This document shows positions 21,770-33,027 of a stretch of DNA of 64,000 bases, piece after piece. The stretch's first letter is position 1. The number at the start of each line of letters is the position of its first letter. Origin of the DNA: Rhizomys pruinosus (Eukaryota; Chordata; Mammalia; Rodentia; Spalacidae); the NCBI GenBank assembly GCA_009823505.1, contig VZQC01007982.1:4383820-4447819 (forward strand). Direction: 5' to 3'. The notes beneath the pieces are model-generated. The model was not told the origin of the DNA. It did not search any database and was given only the letters and a program-made list of their open reading frames with translations. The translations under genes were made by a program, and so were the position numbers.

Positions 21770-23218
21770 ATTAAACCTAATTTTATTTTCTGAAATATCA
21801 TCTTGATTAATTTTTTATCATAGCTAAGCTAGAAATATGTAACTTTCTCCTAAAAATTAAAAAAATGACATTATCTTTTAGAAATTCACTCTGATTTTCT
21901 TGTCAGCTTGCTTTAGGGATATCCAGGTGTTTAATATGTTTGCTCGTAGTTTGGCCCATACCAAATGGTTGTTTAACCCCAATATCTGAGCAGCAAACTG
22001 AGCTGATCCTTCTGGAGAAAGTATGGTTGAACAGCCAAGACCACTAGGTAGCCGAAGAGATGACCACACATCCTGAGCTCCCCAGTCTGGTGTGATGGGT
22101 GGACAGTTGATAACTGGATACGCAGTATTACCAGAGAGCACTGGTCCCAAACCATTGCTCCTGCCTGCCGCTGCCACAAATACAGTAGGAATGCCATCCC
22201 CTTCATACTCTGATTTAATCCTCAGAGTTTGATCTGGTCCTTTATGGGCAGATGTTACTCGAAGCTCACATGGAATACCAAAATTTCCACAAGCCTTCTT
22301 GATTTTCTCACAGTGACTAAGATCAGAAGTTGAACCCATCAGTACTACAACTCTGCACTGACTTTCGGATTCAGAAGCAGCTCTATTCTATCTGCAACCC
22401 ACTCAAAGTTTTTCTTTACCATCTGGAGGCCTTCAGGAATTACTTCTTTGAGGTCCCAGTAAGACTGTTTGTCTTTCTGCTGGCTCCGATCTCCAGATGG
22501 CCAGAGTCTCCAGGAATCATTATCAATAACATCAGCAAGAACAATCTCTTTGGTAGTTATATCAACACCAAATTCAATCTTCATATCAACCAGTGTACAG
22601 TTCTGAGGCAGCCAGGCTTTCTCCAATATTTCAAAAATAGCTTGTGTTGCATGACTCATGATATCCACTTCAGTCTGGCCTATAGCAAGCCCAGCAAAAC
22701 AGAACTTTGCAGCAATGAGTTGTTCCTCTGACCACTGGGGATCATTATTGGCATCATCCTTAAAAAACATCTCCACTTTTGGTGGGTGAAACTTATATCC
22801 TTCCTTGACACTAGGATTTCTTTTGAGAAAAGAACCAGTCACTATTCTTCAGCAAACCCATTCAACTGGAATCATTTCACACTGGGGAGCAATGAAAGCT
22901 GCCTGTCCACATTTTCTGGTGAAAGCAGTTTTGATACCTGCTTCCTGTAAGAGCTGAAAGATACAACTGGTAATTTTGTTGGATATTGCAGCTTTTCCTT
23001 CCAGGTGGTTTTTTCTAGCTGCATTTCCTGCTGTATTCTGGTCCTTGGATTGCAGGAGGACACTTCCTGGTTTATCTAACAGTTCATAGACTTGTTTTAC
23101 CCTCATAGAGCTTTTTACCAATGTTCAATTTCTCGGTAGTCGCCATTATCCCGAGTGCGGTCGCCATTACCCGGAGCTGGATGGCTGGGGTGAGACACGC
23201 TTAAGAGAGGCTTCACTC
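21770..23218 (-). pseudogene. Paics: Processed pseudogene of Paics (SAICAR synthetase / AIR carboxylase)
   Basis: An intronless minus-strand copy spanning essentially the whole Paics coding sequence. Paics is the bifunctional purine-synthesis enzyme with an N-terminal SAICAR synthetase and a C-terminal AIR carboxylase domain. The start is at 23146 (a second in-frame ATG lies 21 bases upstream at 23167) and the native-length end is near 21878. Recognisable blocks include [40 protein letters not shown] and [14 protein letters not shown]. Three lesions disable it: a deletion of about 5 bases near 23110 (codons 17-18), a TGA at 22849-22851 replacing an Arg codon, and a 1-base deletion at about 22370, at the linker between the domains. 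The C-terminus differs from the parent (ends IRVNF). AATAAA on the minus strand near 21787 suggests retained 3' UTR. No introns, so it arose by L1-mediated retroposition; target duplications are not clear. Confidence 0.93.
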
Positions 23219-23235
23219 CAAAAAACCTCATTTTG

Positions 23236-23476
23236 GGGGCTGGAGAGATGGCCTAGCGGTTAAGAGCGCCGGCTGCTCTTGCAGAGGACCCAGGTTCGAT
23301 CCCTGCACCCACATGGCGGTCGAGAACCGTCTGAAACTCCAATTCCAGGAGAACTCCAGTTCCAGGGGAATCCGAGACCCTCTTCTGACCTCCGCGGCAT
23401 TACACGACACGGGTGCACAGATTTGCATGCAGACAGTACATTCATACACATACAAAAATAAATAAAAATTAATAGA
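23236..23476 (+). repeat. B2-type SINE (17-bp duplication subfamily)
   Basis: Near-consensus copy with intact B box (GGTTCGATCC) and the 17-bp duplication. Perfect 16-bp target duplications AAAAAACCTCATTTTG lie at 23220-23235 and 23477-23492. It inserted just upstream of the Paics retrocopy start, so it is younger than or independent of that copy. Confidence 0.97.
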
Positions 23477-23582
23477 AAAAAACCTCATTTTGTCTTTAAA
23501 TCCTTCATTTTCATGTATTTTCCTTTCTTAAATTTTTATTTGTTGTTAATATATATATATGTACATATGTATATGTCTATGA

Positions 23583-23733
23583 TTTGTGTATCAGGTGGTA
23601 TGCACAGTGCATGATATATAGAAGAAGTCAGAGGACAATTGGTTCTCCCCTTCTGCCTTTGTGTGAGTTCTGGAGACAGAACTCAGGTCATCAGGCTTGC
23701 CTAGCCAAGTTCCTACCCAATAAGCCATTTGCT
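23583..23733 (-). repeat. B3/B2-family SINE, old
   Basis: GTATGCACAGTGCATG, AGAAGTCAGAGGACAATTGG, CTGGAGACAGAACTCAGGTC and CCAATAAGCCATTTGCTG mark an antisense B3-like SINE. Confidence 0.7.
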
Positions 23734-23736
23734 GAC

Positions 23737-24239
23737 TGTATTAGTCAGGGTTCTCTAAGGGAACAGAACTGATACACACACACAAACACACACACACACA
23801 CACACATGGATTTATTAGATTATCTTACAAGACAGAGTCCAAGTAATCCAACAGTGACTGTACCACACTGGAGAGGCTGAGAATCCAGTAGTTAGTTGCT
23901 CAGTCCACAAGGCTGGATGTCTCAGCAGTCCCAATCTTGCACTGAAGGCCTGAAGTATTCCTAGAGGGCTGCTAGTCTTCAGTCTACATTTGAATCTAAA
24001 GGAGTTGTTTTTTGCTCTTAGGGGAGGAACTACACAGCAACAAGATGAACTTACCAGTTAGAGAGCAGGCAGGCAAAAATCAAAAGCTCCCTTCTGGACT
24101 TTTATACTGGCTGACATAGGAAGACAATGCCCACATTTAGGGCGGGGTCTTCCAGTTTCAAATAATCTGATCCAGAATGTCTCTCTCATTTCAGTTAATC
24201 CTAGATCCAGTGAAATTGACAACCAAGATTAGCATCACA
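23737..24239 (-). mobile_element. Solo ERVL-type LTR
   Basis: A 503-bp antisense LTR. It begins with TGTATTAGTCAGGGTTCTCT, the reverse complement of the terminus seen at 3240-3260, and ends with CAACCAAGATTAGCATCACA, the reverse complement of a TGTGATG... start. No internal region adjoins it. A (CA)n run at 23776-23806 lies inside. The flanking five bases (CTGAC and CAGGC) do not match, so no target duplication is seen. Confidence 0.78.
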
Positions 24240-24504
24240 CAGGCTCACAGGCCCCTAATTTCGCAGTGCAGCTATAGTGTTATTTATGAAGCTTTTTTTT
24301 TTAAGACTCAAGTTTCTGATGAGATTTCTATTCTAGAGATTCATTGATTTGACCTTTGGTAATGCATATTCACAATTGAAATAGACATGAGCACTGAAAT
24401 TGCAAACAGATGTTGTAGCATTGACTTTCCTTGTGAAGTTGAAAGGAGTGGTTCAGAGACTGCTACCTCCCTTCCTGAGGGGCAGGCTGCCCTCAGTAGT
24501 TCTG
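24240..24504. other. Unique DNA, nothing recognised
   Basis: Short AT-rich stretch. The open frame that starts at 24387 and runs into the MIR has no domain. Confidence 0.45.
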
Positions 24505-24630
24505 TGATCTGTGGTACAGAGTTTGTGGACTTCCAACTAAGCTACAATTGTAGTCTTAACAGCTCTTTTACTCCGGGCAAGCACTTCAGTCACCTGAGCT
24601 TCTTTCCTTGCCTGTAGTATGGGGCTGAGC
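24505..24630 (+). repeat. MIR SINE fragment
   Basis: Core sequence GGGCAAGCACTTCAGTCACC, then TGAGCTTCTTTCCTTGCCTG and TAGTATGGGG follow the MIR order known from mammals (GGCAAGTCACTTAACCTC...CATCTGTAAAATGGGG). Confidence 0.7.
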
Positions 24631-25059
24631 TGGAAGTACCATTCTCAGCATTCAACCATGAGAATGGTACAAGAGCTTGGTGTTGGCTAGCTGTCCAATC
24701 AGTGCTTCCTTTGTTTATTTTCATTCCATTTGTGGCTGTGCTCTCCTGGACTGTGCTAACAAGCAGGCTGATGGGTGTTCACTGTACTACATACAGAGCC
24801 ATGAAAGACACCTTGCAGAAATACTTTGCATGTCAAGGTCTTGAACTTTCACAGTGTCCTTCTTTGATTCTCGCCTTCAGTCTTTATTTCCTCACTGTAC
24901 ACCTTGGTGCAACTTCGACACTCTACCGAATGTTTGTTTCCACCTTGATCTGTTCATGAACATGGTATGTCTGGTCAAGCTTATTCCAGCTGATGGGTGG
25001 AGTTCACAGATCTGGACAATTACCATAAAGGGCAATTGCCATAAAGATATAATGTTTGC
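24631..25059. other. Unique DNA, nothing recognised
   Basis: No supported feature. Confidence 0.4.
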
Positions 25060-25650
25060 ATATATTTAACAAATATTTATTTAGCTACTATCTTGTGCAA
25101 AGCAAGGAGAAGCTTAAAGTCTGTATTCTCACAGGATAGAATCTTCTTATAGGCAGACAATAAACAGGTGCCACATGTCTTGGATTTTTAAATTACTATA
25201 AGGAAAAAGAAGACAGGCTACAGTGGAGTAGAGCAGGTACTGGTACTCAGAGCAAGTGTTCAAGCAAAGGCTTCAATGAAAGTCACAAACAAGCTAATAG
25301 CTATGCAGGAGGAAAGCCTTCAAAAGAGGAAGCACTAAAGCCATGGGCCAAGTCTGCCTGAGACCAGTGAAGAGAAAGGCTGTGTGTGGAAGATGAGTCC
25401 AGACAGATGGTGCTGAGGACTTTGCATTTCCTCCTGAAGTGAGAAGGAGAGTTTTGAGTATTCTTTTCAGAAGAATGCTCAGTTGGACTCCATTGTTTTG
25501 AGATTGCTTTGGCTACCATGTAAAGAAAATGGACCTTCGAGAAGCAAAAGTGATAGTAGAAAAGAGGAAGTCATTGTGATAATTAATGATAAGTGATGGC
25601 AGCCTGGACTAGTTTCAGGTATTGCAGGTACATTATGAAGATTTGCCAGC
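25060..25650 (-). repeat. L2 LINE fragment (antisense)
   Basis: Follows the antisense L2 order over about 590 bp: AACAAATATTTATTTAGCTAC at the 3' end, GGCAGACAATAAACAGGTG, a middle part with CATGTAAAGAAAATGGACC, and GATGGCAGCCTGGACTAG. Strongly diverged, no coding capacity. Confidence 0.6.
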
Positions 25651-25947
25651 GGGTGTGATAAGAATGTTAGAAAAACAGAAGTCACACATATCTCAGAGCC
25701 TTTTCAGTTAAACAGGAAGAACAGACCTGCAGTGTCAAGAGATAATGAAGACTAAAGGAAAAACTTGAGCAATAAGATCATGATTTCATTTGGGGGCTTC
25801 TGTATAGCCAGGTCTATGGAATATTGGTTGGATACAAGACAATCAAAGTTTCATATCTCCACCCTCTCAAAAGTTGACTAGTAGCCCATGCATTACTACC
25901 TGGCACTTCAAATGTGGCTGTTGCAGCAGAGGCGATTATTTGCATTT

Positions 25948-25950
<3 letters not shown>
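25651..25950. other. Unique DNA, nothing recognised
   Basis: No supported feature. Confidence 0.4.
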
Positions 25951-25985
<35 letters not shown>

Positions 25986-26130
25986 GTCTTTTTGAGACAG
26001 GGTCTCCCTATAGCCCCAGCTGTCCTGGAACTCGCTGTGTAGACCAGGCTGGCCTTGAACTCACAAAGATCCGCCTGCCTCTGCCTCCCAAGTGCTAGGA
26101 TTAAAAGTGTGCGCCACCAAGCCTGGCTAC
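25951..26130 (-). repeat. B1 SINE
   Basis: Antisense B1 with a T-run of 34 (25951-25984). Flanked by TTGCATTTAAT (25940-25950) and TTGTATTTAAT (26131-26141), a target duplication with one mismatch. Confidence 0.95.
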
Positions 26131-26141
26131 TTGTATTTAAT

Positions 26142-26575
26142 ATTAATTAAGGTAAATTAAATTTAAAAATTCACATGTGCCTGGTAGTTACCATGTAACT
26201 CAGTATGGCCCAGTGCACATGTTAATTTAAAGTCAACACTTCAGTGTATTGTAAAGCCTTAAGAGTGAATAAATCCATTTAGGAAGAAGGCTATGTAAAG
26301 AAGAAAAAACATCTGAGGACTGAGACCACAAGTGTAGAAGTTAGCAAGAGAAAGGTCTACTAGGAAAGGATATTCAAATAGAACTAAGTGGTAAGAAAGA
26401 AAATATCTGGAGGCACATGACTTCACAGACACCAGTGTTTTAAGAAGGATGAACTGCAACTGCTGAGCTTTCTTTCCAGCACCCTTATCTTATGGTGAGT
26501 CACTTAAGGATTTATTTTCTTTTAACCTCTGCCTATCTCAGGTTCTAGCAAATAATGGTTTCTTTATAATTATTT
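26142..26575. other. Unique DNA, nothing recognised
   Basis: No supported feature. Confidence 0.4.
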
Positions 26576-26723
26576 TTTTTGTTCTTTTTGAGACAGCGTC
26601 TTCTTTTAGTCCCAGCTGCCCTGCAGCTCACTATATAGACCAGGCTGGCCTTAAACTCACAGAGATCCACCTGCCTCTCCCTCCTGAGTGCTAGCATTAA
26701 AGGTGTGTGCCACCACGCCTGGC
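26576..26723 (-). repeat. B1 SINE
   Basis: Moderately diverged antisense B1. Perfect 14-bp target duplications CTTTATAATTATTT at 26562-26575 and 26724-26737. Confidence 0.95.
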
Positions 26724-27054
26724 CTTTATAATTATTTCTAAGGTGAATGATGTTGAACAAATGAAATGCTTCTCAATGGCTATAAAGCTTATTTTCAGAA
26801 AACATTTTCCTTTCCTTATTGTTGGCAGACTGACTTCTTAGAACTCCCAATTCCTGGAAGCTCCCAAATGTGTTCAGTTCTTCTTACAGGACTGTCCTTA
26901 CAACATCTATCACTGCTCTATACTACCAGTACTACCACACCTTATTTCAAAAGAGCTAATATAGTTTCAGTAAGAGAATCAAATATCTCTCTAGCCCTAG
27001 ACTTTCCCTTTCTCTCATAGTTTGTGTTTCTGATATTGTTTACTTAAAGGAGTC

Positions 27055-27204
27055 TTGAGAGATAGAGTATTTCCTATAGCCACAGATGACCTAGAACTGG
27101 TACTCACTATGTAGACCAGGCTGGCCTGATCTCATAGAGCTCCATCCACCTGACTTCTGCCTCTTGAGTGCTGGGATTAATGGTATGTGTTGCCACACCT
27201 GTCC
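27055..27204 (-). repeat. B1 SINE, old
   Basis: Antisense B1 with many substitutions (TATGTAGACCAGGCTGGCCTG, GCCTCTTGAGTGCTGGGATT). Short AAGGAGTC repeats flank it (27047-27054, 27205-27212). Confidence 0.8.
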
Positions 27205-27221
27205 AAGGAGTCCTTTCTAAA

Positions 27222-27425
27222 TAATATTATTTTATGTGTATTATGTTTTGCATGCATATATGTTAATGCACCTGTGCATGCAATATAATACCCATGGAGA
27301 TGAGAAGGGGGTGTTGGATCCCTGGAATTGGACTCTTAAGTTATTAGCTGCCATGTAGGTGCTGGAAACCAAACCCATATCCTCTGCGCTTTTGGTTTCC
27401 AGTGCTCTTAACTGCCTTTCCATTC
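27222..27425 (-). repeat. B2-type SINE, old single-unit form
   Basis: Antisense B2 with one CCCTGGAATTGGA unit, CTGCCATGTAGGTGCTGG and CAGTGCTCTTAACTGCC. Diverged and lacks the 17-bp duplication. Confidence 0.8.
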
Positions 27426-27445
27426 CTCTAAAGTCTTTAAAGGAC

Positions 27446-27466
27446 TTTAAAAGGAGTCCTTTTAAA
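27446..27466. other. Short perfect inverted repeat
   Basis: TTTAAAAGGA and TCCTTTTAAA arms of 10 bases around a single G. It sits in a stretch where AAAGGA/TCCTTT words recur. Function unknown. Confidence 0.7.
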
Positions 27467-29605
27467 GGAAGTTCCTAGACAGGAAATCTCAAAGTCATGT
27501 ACACTTGTCTGCTGTCAACTTTCATGGTCAAATTATTATTAAATGTGACTGAGAGGCAGATTTTACTCCTAATCTCTGACACCTAAAACTGATATTCTCC
27601 CCGCCCCCTTTGAGCTCTCCTTTTAATCTTCTCCTGGACTTTGAGTTTTAATAGTCAATTTTGTGTCATCTCTCCTTTCTCTTATGTATGTCCTTCCCTT
27701 GTTCTTTCCTCCTTTTATTCCTCTGTTTTGAAAGGCCTCCCATTGTTCCTATATAGACCACAACTCACCTTCTTACTTGGTCTGACCACATGCATGCACC
27801 TTTGCTCTGTTCTTCAATGGCCTGATATGCCTTCCTTGGGACTGTCTGTCCCTGTCTGTCTTCGTTCTCCATACCAGGCACTGCCTTACACTCTGTTCTA
27901 TATTTGATACATTATTTCTCACATTCCAAGAGTTCTGACATTAGAAAAAAATCTCAAAACCAAGAAGATAGCAAAGCATGCCATTTACTGGCCAGTTTTT
28001 AATGTATTGGTTATATTTCTTATGCTAATTTATATTATTATCATTTAGAATTAGCACTAAACATTGTTATTACTCATTTTCCTTCTTTTATAGTAGTTTT
28101 GTATCATTTCAAAATAGTATTATGGCTGACACAGAGAGTACACTCAGGTTCCCGTATTGAAAGCACTCACTGGCACGTGTGCAGTGTTGGAACACCCAGG
28201 TGTGTAGAGGAACAGATGGCAGGGTAGGATGGGACCTGACCTGAAGACCTATAGTGACTTTCTATGGTGAAGTACAAGGAAGCCAAGAATTGGTGTCATT
28301 CTTAAGTTCTTCAGAGTTTAAATCTGCCAACAACAACAAAAAAAATGCAGACCTATAGCTTGCCTTGAATGATTAAAAGTCACATTAAGCATGGACAACG
28401 AAAACCCCAATGGACTGGAGCCTAGAAAATCTGTTATAGTCAAAAGCTATACCAAAAGCAATTGCTTAAAACTCTAGAAACCACAGGTGGAAATGAACAT
28501 GGATTATATATAATACAAAAGACAAGGGCACACACATTCCCTGCCCACTGGGCTTTTAACATAGCACAAGCTGATTAAGGCAAAATATACAGTAATTAAG
28601 GCCAGTCTTAGAAAGGGTCAGATCTGCCCGGTTCCTTCTGTGTTCATACATTTAGTTTATTTTGAGTTCTTCTGTAAGGATAATTATATTATTTTAAGAC
28701 ATGAATTTTCACAACCTACTTATATGGAAATGACTGATTATTAAATGAGTTCTGTAAATTTAACCTCATAATTCACTTACATGCCATTTACGTGCTTGTG
28801 GCGAATGTGTGCCTTCTAATGTTTTTATGTGTTAACTCAGCTGCCTTTCTTTATTGCTGCCTTATTACAATGAATGTTTTCTGCATTTTTATGAAGAGCT
28901 TATTAGCAGACTAAGCTTGATTTAAAGAACTTCTTCAGTTTATGAATACAGTTCATCCCTTTGAATGAATTTAACACTTTAATGTTATTTATTTACTCTA
29001 CACCATAAAATGTGATATAATAAATAATGGGTCCCTTGGGCTTAGGTAAAACTTAGTGATCATCCTCTCAGCAGGAAGATGAACACAATTTAAGTGGAGA
29101 AATAATGATCAAAATTCACCACACTCACTGGGATGCCATTTATATACCTGAATCTAATAAAGGCAGAATTACAATGCTTAACATTATGCTTAGCACTGGC
29201 GTCTGAATGTAATGAGACTCAGATGGAACAGACTCAGTCATATAATAAGCAGCATCTTAGAAGGTTGTATCACCTTCAAATTGGCAAGTCAAATAAGACA
29301 GTATTCTTAATAGTCTGTAACCCTTAATTTCTTATGTTAATGAATGCTGGGTTAGTTTCTTTCACCCTCCTTACCAACTGAAAAACCCTCAGCCTTTTTG
29401 TTTTGTTTCAGGGAGAACGTTGCTCCAAAATCCTCTCATAATCGATTCCATTTGGAGTTTTTAAATGACTGTCAGCCACATATACATACAATATCTTCAA
29501 TCTTAGGATCTCATAGTGGTCACTGAGAATAGGGCGGTTTTTCTCTTTATCTCTCACAGTGAAGCACAGAGTCAGTGAGTATTCAAGTTCTAAAAAGATG
29601 ACACT
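27467..29605. other. Unique DNA (2.1 kb), possible old L2 trace
   Basis: No young repeat. 27700-27900 is pyrimidine-rich and weakly resembles sense L2, but I cannot support it. No exon recognised. Confidence 0.4.
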
Positions 29606-29785
29606 TGCTGCTCTTGCAGAGGACCTGGGTTCAGTTCCCAGCACCTATGTGGTATCTCACAATCACCTGGAACCACAGCTCTAGGGGATCTAACAGCTTC
29701 ATCTGGGCTCCTCCTCCTCAGACACCACATACACATTCATGTAGACAAACACTCATATAGATAAAATTAAAAATCTTAAAAAAAA
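29606..29785 (+). repeat. B2-type SINE, 5'-truncated, old
   Basis: Starts inside the head (TGCTGCTCTTGCAGAGGACC), keeps a B-box-like GGGTTCAGTTCCCAGC and ends in an A-rich tail. Confidence 0.82.
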
Positions 29786-30066
29786 TTCTCTATATAATGT
29801 GAATTCGATTATATCCCAAGGTTGTCATGGTTAGGTTTTTGTTACCTTAACTTTTACATTGTATTAGTTGCTTCATTATTAATAGATATTTGTTCTTTAA
29901 AATCATGGGTAATAAATGTAAATGCTCATAGAAGGCCAATTCATAAGTCAAATGAATACCATCTGCCACAATGCTCTGTCCTCCCAGGGGTCTGAGCCTC
30001 TCTTCAGATCCACATAACAGATAGTCTCAAGTCTTCTACATTTAGGAAGTAAATAAGTTGGATAAT

Positions 30067-30075
<9 letters not shown>

Positions 30076-30099
<24 letters not shown>

Positions 30100-30243
30100 G
30101 TCCTTTTGAGGACAGGTCCCTTAGTCTCCAGCTGCCTGGAGCTCACTGTGGTAGACCAGGGGGCCTTGAAATCACAGAGATCCATCTGCCTCTGCCTCCA
30201 AATGCTAGGACTAAAGGCGTTGCACCACCATGCCTGGCTAGTA
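30076..30243 (-). repeat. B1 SINE
   Basis: Antisense B1 with a T-run of about 28 including the target site. Target duplications AATTTTACTTTT at 30064-30075 and 30244-30255. Several single-base gaps in the body. Confidence 0.93.
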
Positions 30244-30255
30244 AATTTTACTTTT

Positions 30256-30568
30256 CATGTGAACATCCCCCCTTGTACTAATTTTTGGAAAAAAACCCAA
30301 AATATTCATAGGTTATCAATTTGATAATTATGTTTTTAAGTTATCAGTTCATGAAAATAAACATACATATTTCACATATCCAACCACTGTCCTCAAACTC
30401 CACTATGTAGCCTGTTGCTAAGCTCGGCTGAAAACTCTTGAGGCTACCTACACCTCCAGAGTGCAGAAGTTTCGGTCATCCATTTAAGAAATTATTTATT
30501 TATTTAATAGTGATTGTATATTAGAAAATATTCCAGGTGCTAAATGGTATTCATTCTTTGTCTAATTT
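30256..30568. other. Unique DNA, nothing recognised
   Basis: No supported feature. Confidence 0.4.
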
Positions 30569-30725
30569 TTTTTTTTTTTTTGGTCTTTTCGAGACAGAGT
30601 CTCCCTATAGTCCCAGCTGTCCTGGAACTCACTCTGTAGACCAGGCTGGCCTTGAACTTACAAAGATCCACCTGCCTCTGCCTCCTGAGTGCTAGGATTA
30701 AAGGCATGCACCACCATGCCCGGCT
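30569..30725 (-). repeat. B1 SINE
   Basis: Near-consensus antisense B1 with perfect 15-bp target duplications TTCTTTGTCTAATTT (30554-30568, 30726-30740). Confidence 0.97.
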
Positions 30726-30763
30726 TTCTTTGTCTAATTTGCCTTTCTATATGGCACATACTC

Positions 30764-30940
30764 TTTTTTTATCTTTTTGAGACAGGGTCTCCCTATACCC
30801 CCAGCTTGCCTGGAACTCTCTCTGTAGACCAGACTGGCCTTGAACTCACAAAAATTCACCTGCCTCTGCCTCCTACAAAGATCCACCTGCCTCTGCCTCC
30901 CAAGTGCTAGGATTAAAGGCATGCACCACCATGCCCAGCT
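30764..30940 (-). repeat. B1 SINE with internal 24-bp duplication
   Basis: Antisense B1 in which the segment ACAAA(A/G)AT(T/C)CACCTGCCTCTGCC occurs twice in tandem (about 30848-30898). Flanks ATGGCACATACT and ATGGCAAATACT look like an imperfect target duplication. Confidence 0.92.
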
Positions 30941-31224
30941 CATGGCAAATACTTAAAAGCACATTCTTATCTATGTGTCTTCATGTAAATAAATTACATC
31001 TACAATGTTCTCAAATTTTTACTGTTAAAACGAGTAAAAACCCAGTGTACTTATTTTGTCGAGCAGCATAGAGTACTTCTTGGCCCCTTTTAAGTTATAA
31101 GCAGAAAGGAATGCAGTATTTGTGAGAGAGAATTATACTTTTGTGATTAATCTCCCAATTTGGCATTTTATTGACCTTAACTCTCTTCATTTTTCTTAAG
31201 ACAGTTTTAGTGGTCTCTTTTTTA

Positions 31225-31406
31225 TTTTTATTTTTTATTTTTTTATTTTTTTTTGGGGGGGGGGTCTTTTTCAGACAGGGTCTCTCTGTAGCCCCAGCTG
31301 TCCTGGAACTCACTCTGTAGACCAGGCTGGCCTTTAACTCAAAAAGATCCGCCTGCCTCTGCCTCCCAAGTGCTAGGATTAAAGGCATGTGCCACCATGC
31401 CTGTTG
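31225..31406 (-). repeat. B1 SINE with T-rich tail and G-run
   Basis: Antisense B1. The tail is (T)nA-rich and followed by ten consecutive G (31255-31264). Target duplication TGGTCTCTTTTTT at about 31211 and 31407. Confidence 0.93.
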
Positions 31407-31650
31407 TGGTCTCTTTTTTAAACTTAAATTAATTAATATGTATATGGTATATAAGTATATAAGCTTATACACTCTTGACTCGTTTTTTTTTTTTCACCAC
31501 TATACAAACGAGGATTGACTTGTTTTCAAAAGTTATATTTGTAAAAAGAATGTGTTTGAAACTCTTTTTTCAAAATAGGAGGTTCTTGCATATATTATAG
31601 AAAAATTTAAAAAGTTATATGAAGTCATTCTGTACATTAAAAATGCTGTG

Positions 31651-31651
<1 letters not shown>

Positions 31652-31688
<37 letters not shown>
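31652..31688. repeat. (GT)n microsatellite
   Basis: About 18 TG units. Confidence 0.95.
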
Positions 31689-31691
<3 letters not shown>

Positions 31692-32893
31692 GTGAAGCAT
31701 CTCAAAAGCTGAGTTATTCTGGGTTTTTATTTATGTTGGTTTTATTTGTCTTCTCTTTAATATATTATTCTGTTTTATTGGAACTCCGTGTTTATTATAT
31801 ATGCAATAGAACTAACTGGTAATTTTTAGTATCTCCTTAATCTCATGTTTTAAAGTTTTGGTAAACGTCTGTCTTTGTAAGGTCTTACTGACCTCACCAC
31901 AAAGGGGATACGATGGAGTTTCTCATATGCCTTAATATGTATAACACCAAAGTGAGATAAAGACTCTCCTCCAAGTTGTCCACTCAAGATGAAATTCAAG
32001 CCTCACATTTTGTTTGTGCTTGCGCTACACTGCTTGCTTGGCTTTAATTTTTTTACTTTGGCTTTTTGTTCTTTATAAGTCAGGCTTCCCTTCATTTTTT
32101 TAAATTTTACAAATATTTCTTAAATGTCCACCAATGGCATAAACTTTGCTAAGTACATTCGTAGTTAAAAAAAAAAAAAAAGTGAAAAGTCCTTTCTATT
32201 TCTTTCAAAACCTATTGCCATCCAAAGCAGCAACTGATCTTAAATCCTTTGTTTTCTATTACACTTAATAACAGCCTCCATTTTTATTACTTTAAGCTGG
32301 AGGATTTCATATATTTTAAATTTCTTTCATTGGTAGATAGATATGCATTGACAGTGCTTAGTGAATTAGTATCACCTAGTGAATTGGGATATGTATAATG
32401 TATTTATAATTATATTTTATATTTATTGTTAAATTTATAATATGTTCATTACTGTACTGTGGTAAAAAATCATTATAATTATACTCTTAGACTTTTCATT
32501 CTTTTTACTATGTCTCAATTTCTGGTGCACATTTGTTGAAGTTAACTACAAGCTTTAAAAACACATTGAATTAAATTATATCTCAGTAAAACTATTATAT
32601 GTGTACATAAAAAGGGTAAAAGATCTCACCTAAATAGTGATGTTATATGCTACAGACAAAAATAACTTTCTTTAGCTACATTTAATTCCATGTGCTGTAG
32701 GTTTCTTGAACCCCTTTTGCTGCTCCATAGATTGACTGTTTTATTCCACATACTAACTCCAGTTCTGAAACATGGAGAAATCTTAGTTAACTAATTGAAA
32801 CACTCATTTGGATAAGAACTTAACCAAGGTTCAGTAATTCTCAGTTTCCCATTTTACTTGCAAAACACAATGCAACTGTGGAATTACCCTCTC
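31689..32893. other. Unique AT-rich DNA
   Basis: About 1.2 kb, very AT-rich, with an A-run at 32167-32181. No exon or repeat recognised. Confidence 0.45.
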
Positions 32894-33027
32894 CACAGCT
32901 TATCACCCTTCATGCTCACTCACAGGGAAGTAATTTAATGCAGTTTACTCCCAACTTTTTCACAGCTTATCACCCTTCATGCTCACTCACAGGGAAGTGA
33001 TTTAATGCAGTTTACTCCCAACTTTTT
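32894..33027. repeat. 67-bp tandem duplication (two copies)
   Basis: CACAGCTTATCACCCTTCAT begins at 32894 and 32961. The copies differ at one base (GAAGTAATT versus GAAGTGATT), so the duplication is recent. Confidence 0.96.

Noticed and set aside
21878..23146. A functional Paics gene on the minus strand
   Set aside because: No introns, an in-frame TGA at 22849-22851, and deletions near 23110 and 22370 break the frame.
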